A stretch of DNA of 64,000 nucleotides from Rotaria socialis (lineage: Eukaryota > Rotifera > Eurotatoria > Philodinida > Philodinidae). Below are positions 38,323 to 48,942 of the stretch, piece by piece (position 1 is the stretch's first letter; every line of letters starts with the position of its first letter). The position numbers and the translations under genes were made by a program. The notes beneath the pieces are model-generated. The model searched no databases and was not told where the DNA came from. It was given only the letters and a program-made list of their open reading frames with translations. The stretch lies in contig CAJNYU010000010.1 of assembly GCA_905331475.1 (NCBI GenBank), positions 186,001-250,000 of the forward strand. The letters are read 5' to 3'.

Positions 38323-38632
38323 TATTTGTATCCAGTCTATCTTTCGAATGAATATTTAGATCACTAAACACAAACAAATGAGTGGATTGTACATAACAGA
38401 CGCAGCGCTACTTTAGAGGGAAGCATCTATTTATTCTCGTATAGTAGTGACATCTAGTGACATGAAATATATATTATCAGAGATTTGTCTTCGGTTTAAT
38501 TTAATATTTGTGGGTGAGCATCGGCGGGCCAGTGTCTCATATGGAGGTGTGGCAGTAAGTAATAATACTGATTTTTTCAAAACAAAGACATGTTTTGGGT
38601 ACGGCATATGTATATAAAAAGATAGACATATC
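38323..38632. other. Upstream region of the M13 gene
   Basis: Non-coding; it runs from the M13 start codon to the hAT MITE. No defined promoter element could be assigned. Confidence 0.35.
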
Positions 38633-39129
38633 CAGGGGTGTCACGAGCAATCAAAACTGGGGGCTGGGTAACTTATGAAATTCTTCTTTTCAAAATTTTT
38701 TTACGCGGAATAACCAGTGTTGCCAGATCTTCCTAATTGTGAAAGTTTTTTGGCATTTTGTCTACACTGTTTCTTCATTTATTCGGTTTTTTCGAGATAT
38801 TTTTGGCATTTTTCAGATTTTTCTGCATGTTTTCGAATTTTTCGGAATTTAGCCTGACTTTTCCAGAGCTTTTCAGCATTTTTGCAAGGTTTTTCTGAAA
38901 TATCTCTGATGCTTTCGAGACTTTTTTGGCGACTTTTTGACTTTTTCTGGGATTTGTTTTCGAATTTTTTCCGGATTTTTGAGTTTGACTTTTCGCAATA
39001 CTAGAGCAAATTTGTAAAATTGTGCTTAAGGTACTATGCATTTCATTTTGTGAAATATAATGCAAGACAATTTTTGAATATTTGGATCGGGTCACCCCCG
39101 TCTCATCCCCAGCTGTCGCGACACCCTTG
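38633..39129. mobile_element. hAT MITE with degenerate TTTTTCGGAATTT array
   Basis: The left end is CAGGGGTGTCACGA. The right end read inward is CAAGGGTGTCGCGA. Flanks GACATATC (38625-38632) and GATGTATC (39130-39137) match at 6 of 8 bases, as for an aged hAT target duplication. From about 38740 to 39000 the interior is a run of degenerate units resembling TTTTTCNGNATTTTT. Its reverse strand reads as a Lys-rich open frame that is almost certainly not a gene. The element ends about 290 bp before the start codon of the carboxylesterase gene. Confidence 0.72.
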
Positions 39130-39167
39130 GATGTATCCACTAATAATTTTTCAAGTGCAACAATCCT

Positions 39168-39211
39168 TTTTTCAGGTGTGGCAATTGCCACCAATTGCCA
39201 CACCTGAAAAA
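39168..39211. repeat. Perfect 20-bp hairpin upstream of the esterase gene
   Basis: The arm TTTTTCAGGTGTGGCAATTG (39168-39187) is followed after a 4-nt loop (CCAC) by its exact reverse complement (39192-39211). It lies just outside the right end of the hAT MITE, about 210 bp before the esterase start. It does not end in a T run, so it is not a simple terminator. Its perfection suggests recent origin or selection. Confidence 0.9.
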
Positions 39212-39421
39212 CCGCCGATGGTTGGCTGTATACGTAACTCATAATACCGGGGAAAAGACCAATTTTCTTCTCCTACCAACACCATAACGGCGTCGGTCGA
39301 GATATATACACAGTCTTATCATGGCAGGTGGTGTGCCAAGGCATTTTTTACCTGAAAATTTTGCTTACTAGTTATCAGTAATCATTGAAAAAAGAAACCA
39401 AAATAGTTATATCATCTATCA

Positions 39422-41290
39422 ATGTTTCACTGGCCATCAACAGAAAACATGATACTGTCTCTTCTGATTCTAGCTTGTTTATATCAACATGTTGATACTA
39501 ACCAATCGATTATCGTTTCGACGAAATACGGTGACGTGCTAGGTTATGAGACGCCCATGGCTCGTGTGTTTTACGGTATTCCATTTGCTCAACCACCAGT
39601 TGGTGCCTTGAGGTAGTCTGAAAATTACATGTATGCTTTTTCTTCAATGATTATTCATTTAGATGGAATCCCCCAGTAGCTATCAGCAAATGGACTGGAA
39701 AAGTAATCAATGCAACGAAGCCTCCTCCGGCTTGCCCTCAACGTTCGTGCGATATCCATTCTCTACTTTGTCCTACAAATGTACGTGTCCGAATACATTT
39801 CGAAAGATAACTTTGCCAGTCCTATTGATTTAGATATCAGAAGACTGCCTCTATTTAAATATATTTACTCCATTGTTAAATACTTCATCGTCATCCTCTC
39901 TTCTACCTGTCATGATCTTTATTACTGGTGGAACTTTTCAATTTCTTGGTGCATCACTACCGATCTATGAAGCAGAACGTTTTGTTAATACAAGTAATGT
40001 CATTTGTGTCTTCATTCAATATCGACTCGGTCAGTATATTCGAATCATCAATAAAGAATACAAATAATTATTTTAATTTAAACGCAAAGGTGTCCTTGGA
40101 TTTTTGGCAACTGGCACTGGTCCAAATGATCTTCATGGCAACTATGGGATACTAGACCAACGATTATCCATTGCATGGGTCAACGAGAATGTTGATGTAT
40201 TTGGAGGGGATCCAAATCAGGTTCAATCGAATCATCTTATGTTTGATCATGATTATCTTTCTCTACATATATAGATTACTTTGTTCGGTCAAAGTGCAGG
40301 TGGTCAATCGACAGCATTGCACTATGTTTCCAGCGAAATGCAATCATTTTTTCAAGCTGCAATCATTCAAAGTTCTCCCATGTTGCTTCCATTCCGGTAC
40401 TAAATTACTAGATGAAAGACGAACCGATTTCTTCTTGTTTGTCTACTAGAACGTATGCAGAATATATCACTCCTGCTGTTTTTCTCGCCGAAAAACTCAA
40501 TTGTACTATAGGGAATATTACATGTTTTCGTGAGACTTCCTATCAAGATATTATTGTCGCTCAAAGTCAAGTAAATGGTATGATTACATCATTGAATATT
40601 CTAATTTCCCTTGAACCATGGGTTCCGGTCATTGACAATTCAGTTGTACACGATCAACTCATGAACACAATATTGAATATATCTTTTGCACTCAAACCAC
40701 TCATTATTGGAACACTGACCGATGAAGCTTTATCATTTGTTCATGGTGCATTTCATAAACCAGTGTTACCTCTCAACTACACTGAGATTAGCCTTGTTTT
40801 ATTCCGTGATAATTTTCTTAAAGTTATTGAACGTTATCCACCTGATGGTCTTGGTGATCAACGTCCACTCTTAACTCGAATTACTACTCAATGGATATTT
40901 GCTTGTCCAGCGCGTATCTTTGCTCGTAAAACTGCAACTTATTCATATGTATTCGGTTTTCCATTAGAGGCTAATGGTACGGACAACTCTTCAGTCTGTC
41001 AAGGGTGTGCGTGTCATGGTGATGAAATACCTTTCCTATTTGAATCATTATGGAATAACTTTACTGATGCTGGGAAACGGATTTCCGAAAGTTTGGCTAC
41101 CTATTGGACAAACTATGCTAAAACTAAAGATCCAAATCAACCAGTACAAATTCCACTGGTTTGGCCAAGACTTATGAACAACGTCATGAAGTACTTGTAC
41201 TTTCAAGATCCAGTTCAAATTATAGAGAACTATTTGAAGGATGACTGTGATTTTTGGGATACAATTGGCTATCAACATAACTATTTTTAA
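39422..41290 (+). CDS. Secreted type-B carboxylesterase
   Basis: Six exons, 39422-39612, 39663-39780, 39834-40029, 40090-40220, 40275-40396 and 40450-41290, in consistent phase, give 532 residues. A hydrophobic leader (MILSLLILACLYQHVD) indicates secretion. Family landmarks are ARVFYGIPFAQPPVG, SEDCLYLNIF, the nucleophile elbow GQSAGG (Ser219), GTLTDEAL for the acidic residue and ACHGDEIPFLF for the catalytic His. FACPARIFA is also typical. The triad is complete, so an active alpha/beta-hydrolase esterase is expected. It hydrolyses carboxylic esters; the natural substrate is unknown. Acetylcholinesterase cannot be claimed. Relatives include slime-mould crystal proteins and animal carboxylesterases. 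Confidence 0.92.
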
Positions 41291-42233
41291 TGAGTGGCTA
41301 TATAGAGAAAATTAACTTAGGTTTCACGTTGTGATATTTCTCTAGAATATAAAAAGCATTAATGTTGTACAAACTTTTTTTTTCTTAAATTTTCTATGGC
41401 AATGAACTATGAATGACATATCGAGTTTGTAGAACTTTTATATCTAAACTTCAAAAAACGATCAGATTTCAATGAACCAATACATATTATTTTACGAATA
41501 GACAGTGTTTATTGTTCACAATAAGCATCATCCGTTATAAGATTAAGAGAAGCTTTGCCAGATCATTTATTCCCGTGCTCTAAATATTCGTTTTAATTTT
41601 TTTATCCTAAATTGCTAATTTGAAAGACCACTCGTTTTCACTAACAACATGATTGAAATGACCTTAAAGATCAATATTTATGGAAAGTTTAAACGTAAAA
41701 ATATCATTTGTATTCATGACTTTGACCTATTCACAGAGTAAAATTCTCGACCGAAGTCGGATTCCTTACAATAAACCTTTTACGTGTTGTTTTCTTCTAG
41801 GTAAATGACTTGTTTAAAAGAAAATTACCATCACTACCTGAAGAAGAAATACGCACTTTTAGCGTCACTCGCATAAGTTAACGAAAGATAAAACTATTTG
41901 TTACTTCAAACAATATGCGAGATGTTGGGTGCGTATCTTGTTTTTCACTGTGTAAGAATATTTATCTTAGATAAGCGATATGAAATTCTTCGTAGAGAAT
42001 ATTAACCAACATAACATGTTTTTTTTTCTTTTTAAGTCATCGATAGGCAAGATTAGTTGATTTCAAAGCCTGCCTTTCAAAGTCATTTTTCTGTTTGAAA
42101 TTCATTTAAACTGCTAATTCCGTTGTCTGTGTGGGCAAATTTGCTGCTTTGAATTGTTCGTATCGGAGACAAGCAAATTGAAAAGTTGGTTATTCTAAAA
42201 AATAATCTTCACTCAGATGAATTATAGGAAATC
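41291..42233. other. AT-rich intergenic region, nothing seen
   Basis: No gene-like frame was found between the esterase and the CACTA MITE. Confidence 0.4.
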
Positions 42234-42479
42234 CACTAGTCGATGATCTTGACTTCGATCTGTCCAGGTTCTTGTTTTACTTGCTTGCCAAACAAGATTC
42301 CTTTTCTTCTTAAAAATCACGCAGGAATCATTTCTTGAGTTAGCAGCAAGAATTTTACCTGGTTTTCAAGAACACAAGATTTTTGCCTAGTAGATCAAAG
42401 TTTGTCTTTTCTGTCAAGAATCTTGCTACCGCCTTGGATAAGAATCTGCAAAGAACGATGTCAAGATCGTCGACTAGTG
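42234..42479. mobile_element. CACTA (EnSpm)-type MITE
   Basis: The element begins CACTAGTCGATGATCTTGAC and its right end read inward is CACTAGTCGACGATCTTGAC. Both are flanked by the trinucleotide ATC (42231-42233 and 42480-42482). CACTA termini with a 3-bp duplication define the CACTA/EnSpm superfamily. The 246-bp interior carries repeated variants of CAAGAATCTTG and CAAGATTNTTGCC in both orientations, like the subterminal transposase-binding repeats of that superfamily. It has no coding capacity. It lies 220 bp before the alpha/beta hydrolase start. Confidence 0.85.
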
Positions 42480-42701
42480 ATCCTAGTAAAAACAAACAAC
42501 CAAGGATAGCTCCAATAATACATATCAACATCACAGGAAAATTTTGAGAGAAAAAAAAAGTAAACTTGATCGATTTTTATTTACATATAATCCCATTTTT
42601 TACTCAACTCGTTTTTTTCTATTAAACAGCAGATTTACATTTATATATATATTAATAGACTCTGAGAATTCATGTTTACATCTTTTTAGTTTTAACAGAA
42701 G

Positions 42702-43949
42702 ATGGACACAAGTACAGAATCAACACCAATTCCTGAATATGAAACTACAGTCTTCACACTGACACCAGACAATTTTGGACCGAATAGAGCAACTTTATTA
42801 CATGCTCGAACAATGAAAAAGAATGATCTATACAAAGCTGTTCTCTATATACATGGTTATAATGATTATTACTTTCAGTAAGTAAGAAAATTATTTCTTT
42901 TTTCATCTCGATTGGTCTTCTTTTTTCAAGACATCATATGTGTGCCCGTTTTTTGGACTTTGGTTATGATTTCTTTGCAATTGACTTGCGAAAATGCGGC
43001 CGATCACTAATTTTGCCTGAACAAAATTCATATAAACACTACTGTACAGATATGCACGTCTACGATGAAGAAATTTCACTTGCCATTGAACATATGAACA
43101 AACAAGCTGAAGCATATGCTAACAAAAAATTTGCATTGCTTGGCCATTCTACAGGTATTACAATAGCCGATAGTACGAACAGAGAGTGTAGAAAGTTTAC
43201 TGCTATCAAAAATGATTTATTATTCAAATTTGAAATCATAATTCTATTTTGTTTTTAATAGGTGGACTAACCGCCAGTTTATATGCCTTGTCCGGCCCAA
43301 AACGTGATGATATCGATGCTCTTATACTCAATAGTCCAAATCTAGTTGAACTTGACAAAACAAGGTTTCAATCCGTTCTAGTGAACCTTCTTATAGCAAC
43401 GAATGGCTCGCGAGATATCGTAGCTGGGTAATTATTTTCTTATATTTTATAAATGACAAGAAAACTATGTGCTTAGATGGAACGGTCGATCACTACATAT
43501 ATCACATAAAGGTGAATGGGATTTTGATACGACCATGAAACCTATTGACACAGTACGCGTTCATGGTTCATTTTTTACTGCTTGTCGTCGAGCTCAACTT
43601 GAACTTGCACAACACGGTAGTTCTATTAAATGCCCTATATTGTTCATGAGTTCAGATCGATCGCTCAAATGCGATACCGCTTGGCGCGATGAGTATGCTG
43701 AAGGTAAGTATTAAAAACATCGGCTCGTGCACGGCTATTTATTTTACTGATACTTTAGTTGACCTTGTACTCAATGTTGAGAATATTCGACGAGCAGCAG
43801 CAATGCTCGGTCAGCACGTAACAATCTGCTCGATAGAAAAAGCAACTCATGATATATTTCTATCGAAACCACCTGTTCGTGAGAAAGCATTCAAATGCAT
43901 GTTTAGATGGCTTGCAAGTCTTGAATCTGAATGGCTCGAAGATACCTGA
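42702..43949 (+). CDS. Alpha/beta hydrolase of bacterial type, intron-bearing
   Basis: Five exons, 42702-42877, 42931-43154, 43262-43427, 43477-43703 and 43759-43949, in consistent phase, give 327 residues. VLYIHGYNDYYFQ contains the oxyanion HG. FAIDLRKCGRSL follows. GHSTGG carries the nucleophile (Ser132, split by an intron just after the next Thr codon). ALILNSPNL, GRSLHISHKGEWDFDTTMKP and DLVLNVENI then lead to the catalytic His295 in ATHDIFLSKPPVRE. No signal peptide is present, so it is probably cytosolic. The chain follows, block by block, a serine-hydrolase family I know mainly from bacteria, especially actinobacteria (GRSLH..GEWDFD..KP and HD.FLS.PPVR). Lysophospholipase or esterase activity is plausible but the substrate is unknown. 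Short introns show it is settled in a eukaryotic genome. The first exon sits directly behind a good 3' splice site (tttaacag, 3 nt before the ATG). Confidence 0.9.
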
Positions 43950-44359
43950 ATTTGATTTTTCTTTAACTTACTATAATCAATCAGAAATTTTGAATTAAAT
44001 ATTAAACTTGCATAGCATACTTTTTATATTATATTTTCTTATAAAAAAAAGAACCTTTATTCTCGAACTAGTATCAATATAAAATTCGTACTGTTTACCG
44101 GATAAATACAATAAAGAATTTACATCATCTATATCGATTACTTGACTCAAATAAAATAAACCATTGGGCAAATAAACACGAAAAAGAAAGAATACATGCC
44201 TACGTTGATATTATGAAACTGTTTGCATGAAGTTTATTCCTTTTATGACTGCATGTGTGCAATGTTTTTCAAAATATCGCAAAGCTTCTTTTACATTCCC
44301 TCAAAAAGAAAAACAAGAGTACATGTCAATACAAATGTAATTGAATAAAATATTTCGAT
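43950..44359. other. Convergent intergenic spacer
   Basis: This lies between the 3' ends of two convergent genes and contains polyadenylation-like AATAAA motifs; nothing else. Confidence 0.45.
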
Positions 44360-46189
44360 TCATCGCCATAGTGTTAATTTTGTTTCCGTTTTTGAATCAT
44401 TCAAAGTAACCAATGTCATAAATTGATTATTATGTTGATGCAACCATACTTTAAATCTGTTATATGCTTGTTCTTGTCGTATACTTTTTCTGGATATTGA
44501 TAAATCTAAATGAATTAGATTATGAAAATATTTTTCCACATGATCCATCATTGTCGTTGATAGAAATGGGTTCGTACTGTTCTGTGAATATTTCGAACCA
44601 AAACAATGTATGTAAAGATATTTTAAATTATTTTTTGATGAAATAATTCGAGCTAACTCAATAAGAAATCTAGAATCGAATGCCGTTTCTTCGAATCGCA
44701 CTAGCAAATGTGTAAAATTTTTCAGTGAAGAAATCGGAAGAACTTTGAGTATAGAAATAACTTGTTGAGAAGTTTCGCCATCGATGTTAAACATCTTCAT
44801 ATTTGGTGATAGACTCAGTACTTTATGTAAGCATTCAGGATCATATCCGTCTAGTTTCCAGTCAGCAGTGATCAAATAGTTAATTTCAATTAGGTTGCGT
44901 AATTTAGGTGCGATTTGTACCTTTTTCAGTGTAGTATTGTCGTCTAGGGTAAGAGCAGTTAAATTGTCGTAGCACATTTCGCGAATATCTCCTCTATGTT
45001 GCATCCGTCGTCTATTATTAAGTGTAAAACTGCTGGGTCGATGTTTTGGTGTGTAAAGTTCGTATGCACCATTAGGTAATTTTTTAACACACTGATTGAA
45101 ATCAGTTGGGCATTGATTTGTGTGAATATAATATTGAAACGATTTAAGATGAGAAAAATTATTTTGAAATCCATTTAGATTGGCAAATTCTTTGTCACGA
45201 CTATTGAATACTATTAAACTAAGGGATTGTAATTGATGTTTAAATAAGAAGAGAAATTTTTTTATCTCTTGATATTTTGGGGAAAAACGATCGCGACTTG
45301 ATCGTACTGATTCTAAATGTAATTTAGTTAATGAACTAGGAATTTGAAAATTTACGTCTTCATTTGTCGAATCATCAGCATCATTAAGAAATGTACTGAA
45401 TAGATCATTATTAGTAAGAATAGATACGTTTAGTTCATTTAAATTAGTCATAATACGAAAAAAAGGAAACACAGCTTGTAAACCAGATAACTGAATGGTT
45501 AACGATTTTATGTTTGGCATTATCATATTTGTTGTCGTTTGAATCCCACCACCATTCGCTCGTATTAGTGTTAAGTGTGTTAAACTCACTGGTAGTTGTG
45601 AATGTGATGCGATCTGTTCGAGTGTTCGATTCAAATCAAAATATGCAAAGACATGAAGTTCTTTTAAATGAGTACAGAATTCTGGTGGTATTTGTTCAAA
45701 ATTAAAATCGATTGGTGTAGGTGATTCATCATCAAAACCGCAACTACAGCAATCATGAATAATTTCACGATGGCGATCATCAATTAATGTTAAGCGTCGT
45801 AGATTTTTCGGTAATTGAAAACATGATTTGATTTTGTTACTTAACGTTCGTTGCTCTTGTTTCTTTATGTTTCTATTGTGCCTATAAGAACGAGTATTTT
45901 GTAATATTTTCGTTGGTGACAATTGTTGTTCACAAAATTCATTGAATAAATATAATTGAAAACGATTTTTTAATGTTAATGAACGGATTTGATTTGTATA
46001 TTGTGGAAAAATCTGGTCGTTAATTTGTTTGAATGATTTATAGGAGATATCACTGAGATCAACATTACTAACATATGGTTTAATAAGTTGTTCGAAACGT
46101 ATATTTAAATTGTGAAACGAATACAGGATTTCTATACCGTGCAAATAGCTAAAACTTATTTGCCACAATTCATTTGGTAATTTCTCCAT
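44360..46189 (-). CDS. F-box/LRR-like protein, intronless, 609 aa
   Basis: A single uninterrupted reading frame. The start MEKLPNELWQISFSYLHGIEILYSFHNLNIRFEQLI has the shape of an F-box (LPNEL.......L....L...F..LN.RF). The rest contains irregular leucine-rich-repeat-like units such as LTHLTLIRANGGG, IKSLTIQLSGL, LNELNVSI, LTALTLDDN and LIHLDLSIS. Such proteins usually recruit substrates to SCF ubiquitin ligases; the target is unknown. Lack of introns contrasts with neighbours and may reflect retroposition or a family habit. A decayed paralogue lies just upstream at about 46900-47150. LRR phasing is loose, so the fold assignment is moderate. Confidence 0.75.
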   Translation of the reverse strand: MEKLPNELWQISFSYLHGIEILYSFHNLNIRFEQLIKPYVSNVDLSDISYKSFKQINDQIFPQYTNQIRSLTLKNRFQLYLFNEFCEQQLSPTKILQNTRSYRHNRNIKKQEQRTLSNKIKSCFQLPKNLRRLTLIDDRHREIIHDCCSCGFDDESPTPIDFNFEQIPPEFCTHLKELHVFAYFDLNRTLEQIASHSQLPVSLTHLTLIRANGGGIQTTTNMIMPNIKSLTIQLSGLQAVFPFFRIMTNLNELNVSILTNNDLFSTFLNDADDSTNEDVNFQIPSSLTKLHLESVRSSRDRFSPKYQEIKKFLFLFKHQLQSLSLIVFNSRDKEFANLNGFQNNFSHLKSFQYYIHTNQCPTDFNQCVKKLPNGAYELYTPKHRPSSFTLNNRRRMQHRGDIREMCYDNLTALTLDDNTTLKKVQIAPKLRNLIEINYLITADWKLDGYDPECLHKVLSLSPNMKMFNIDGETSQQVISILKVLPISSLKNFTHLLVRFEETAFDSRFLIELARIISSKNNLKYLYIHCFGSKYSQNSTNPFLSTTMMDHVEKYFHNLIHLDLSISRKSIRQEQAYNRFKVWLHQHNNQFMTLVTLNDSKTETKLTLWR

Positions 46190-46899
46190 TGTTTGTTTTT
46201 ATATTGTTATATCAAATGCTTCATAATTATAGTATAGAATACATGTGAGAAACGATGTTATGCGACTTTTTCGTTTCAAAAAAATGTTTCGTCAAGAGTT
46301 TTATCTATTAAATAAATGGTCGCATGTAAAAGAAAAGAAACAAAAGAAAAAACAGGTTATCTTTTTGCTTTAACATAGAGGGATTGTAGAATCAATATAA
46401 TAAGCAGTATATTTTACATATCACTTATATAACTACGATTAGCAAATTTGAAATATTCATCAAACAAGTAATTTAAGATGTTGTTATTTAGGACTCTCTA
46501 TCGTTTAAATGCAACTTTTATTATACGTTGTAGATAGAAAAAAAATTCGTTTAATGCAATATTTGATGAGTATTGTCTTGTGAGTAAATTTTCAGTTGAA
46601 ATCTTGAATATTACATTTGATTATCTTGCAAGAGTTGATATTCTTCAAATAGGTTTTGAAATAGAAATTCATATATTGATCCATCCATTTTTAATTCTAA
46701 TTTGTCTAGAATGAATGTTCGATCAATTTCAAAAATTGAATTTGGTTTAATGTGCAATAATAAAAATGGAGAAAAAAATGAAATTCTTCAACGTGAAATA
46801 ATTTTAGTCAACTTTACGTTGCTTATCAATTATTCATAATAATAAATAGTAGTTTAACGCATTCATCCATATTAACTCGCATATTTTCTGTTGTCATTG

Positions 46900-47150
46900 A
46901 TGTCGGTGTATAATTTTATTGTTTGTATGAACGAGAACTTTGTGGTATTTCCGTTCCTGGTAATTGTTATTCACAAAATTAATTCAATAAAATATAATTG
47001 AAAGCAACTTCTTAATGTTAATGAACGAATCTGATTTAAGTAGTACCGATATATGGTAAAATAATTCATTCACAACGTATATTTAAATTGTAACACAAAT
47101 AACGGATTTCTATACCATGAAAATATTTAAAACTATGGCTCATTGTTATC
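46900..47150 (-). pseudogene. Relic of a paralogue of the F-box/LRR gene
   Basis: Nucleotide blocks match the first third of the intact gene in the same orientation. TAATTGTTATTCACAAAATT-AATTCAATAAA corresponds to 45920-45950, TTAATGTTAATGAACG to 45970-45990, and ACGTATATTTAAATTGT plus GGATTTCTATACC to 46097-46140. Spacing is shortened and the frame is lost. It is a tandem duplicate that has decayed; the matching may extend beyond these limits but could not be followed. Confidence 0.65.
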
Positions 47151-48942
47151 AAAAATTCCTTTATGCATGAAGAAAGAAAAACAGCAACAAGAGATCATGA
47201 AAACGAGCATAAAAATCTACATCAGATAAGCTATTCAAATAATTGTTGAACGATGAGAAGTTGTGTTGTTCGATCTCAATATATATATTTCGAGTATACA
47301 CATAGAATTCTTTTATCTTACCTTCTTTATACATCAATAAAAGTATTGACATTTTGTTTTTTGAAGTTATTCATTTTTATAGAATCTATTTCTCTGAACA
47401 ACTTTTTTTTCTTTGGTATTTCCCATATAAAGCCTACACTTACACTTAGCGATGATTTGAAAGAATTGAAAAAGGTCACACTTCAATCGTACTAACAATA
47501 GAATCTTTATTGATTGACAGATCGACTTGGAATTTTCTATGAATATATTAGAAGTTATGAGAATATCAGATATCATTGCGACAAAAAAAAAGACGATATG
47601 CCTATGTTTTTATTGTAATTGATTCGATTATTTTGTTTTATTTTTGTACGACATCAAAGATTTATTTTTGTGTACTCAAAAAGTGTGTACACTCTAGATT
47701 CGGTCAGTGTGTCCGTCGGGTCGTTAACACGATAACTCTTGAAAACCTCATCCAATTGTCATGAAATTTTGTACACAGAATGATCTCATCAATGTCTCAG
47801 TTAAGTTCGAAGTTGAGAAGAATCCGTCAAGAAATGGCTGAGTTATCGAAAAAATACCATTATTGACCAGACCATCCCTGAGAGGGGGTACAGGGATTTT
47901 TTCAAAAAAAAATTTTTTTTCTCAGAATTATTCACAACATATATAACTCGACTCAGTTGTTGCAGTACACATAACAGTCGGATGCGAATCCGATGTTTCC
48001 ACATTTATTATTTGTAATATTGAGCAAAAAAAATTAACGAAATATCGTTAAAATAACGATTCGATCAATCTGTAATGTCTTTTATCTTCTCGACAAAAAA
48101 ACAAATTTCATGTGATAACATAATTTTCTGGTAGGTTGAATTCCCCAATCGCCAATCATTTAACCTGAATAATCAAAATCGTGTCAAATCGACCATTCAT
48201 ATTATCAGATTATAGTTTTCTCAATGAATCGTGTAAGTGACCATCTGTTAAACAACAACAACAACAACCACTACCGTGTCTCTATGGAGCCGTTTTATTT
48301 TGATCATTGATCATATCTGAATTGATTAATAAAAAAAAAGAGAAAATTTGAAATTCAACTTAGTAAAATGTTCTTTTCTCCCTCAAGCTCATATTACAAT
48401 TATTGATTGAATAAACTACATAACAATGCAAAGGTGTTGATGCATATTGAGGAACTCCGCCTGTATGCATATCGCGGAAATGAGTTGGGTTTGAGGGTAA
48501 AGAATACCGTTGTTTCGATGAAGTGGTCACCTGAGAATGATGATGCTTCTCTTTTCGTCTCACTTTATTTGATGAAGTCGATTGTTGATTTTTCGACTCT
48601 CACAGTATGAGGTATCATGTTCATTCACTTGGAAAAAACGCATCGTCGTTCGCGTCTGTCTGCTAGCATATAATCGAACTGTGGAAAAAAAAGAGACGAA
48701 TAAAAATTCGTTTTTTTTCTCCTCTCTCTCTCTCTCTTGTTCTTCCTTTCTGTATGCTTTAATCATATTCATTCTCGTATTGGTTCATATTATTTAATCT
48801 TGTCTTCTCTTTCGATCTTCTACTCATCTAACAGAGATAGATTGAATATCTCGCATATCATTAAGTCTTTTAGTCATCTAACACATAGATTCAACGAAAA
48901 GCACAAAAACGAAACCGCGTCATATAAAATTGTTTTATTACA
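47151..48942. other. Intergenic; repeat-like GC-richer block at about 47690-47900
   Basis: No gene was seen. The block at 47690-47900 (GTGTGTCCGTCGGGTCGTTAA ... GAGAGGGGGTACAGGGA) is less AT-rich than its surroundings and looks like part of a dispersed repeat. An A-run/T-run palindrome follows at about 47905-47922. Confidence 0.4.

Noticed and set aside
38775-39242. 155-codon Lys-rich minus-strand frame
   Set aside because: It is the reverse strand of the TTTTTC-type repeat array inside and beside a hAT MITE; the periodicity explains the open frame.
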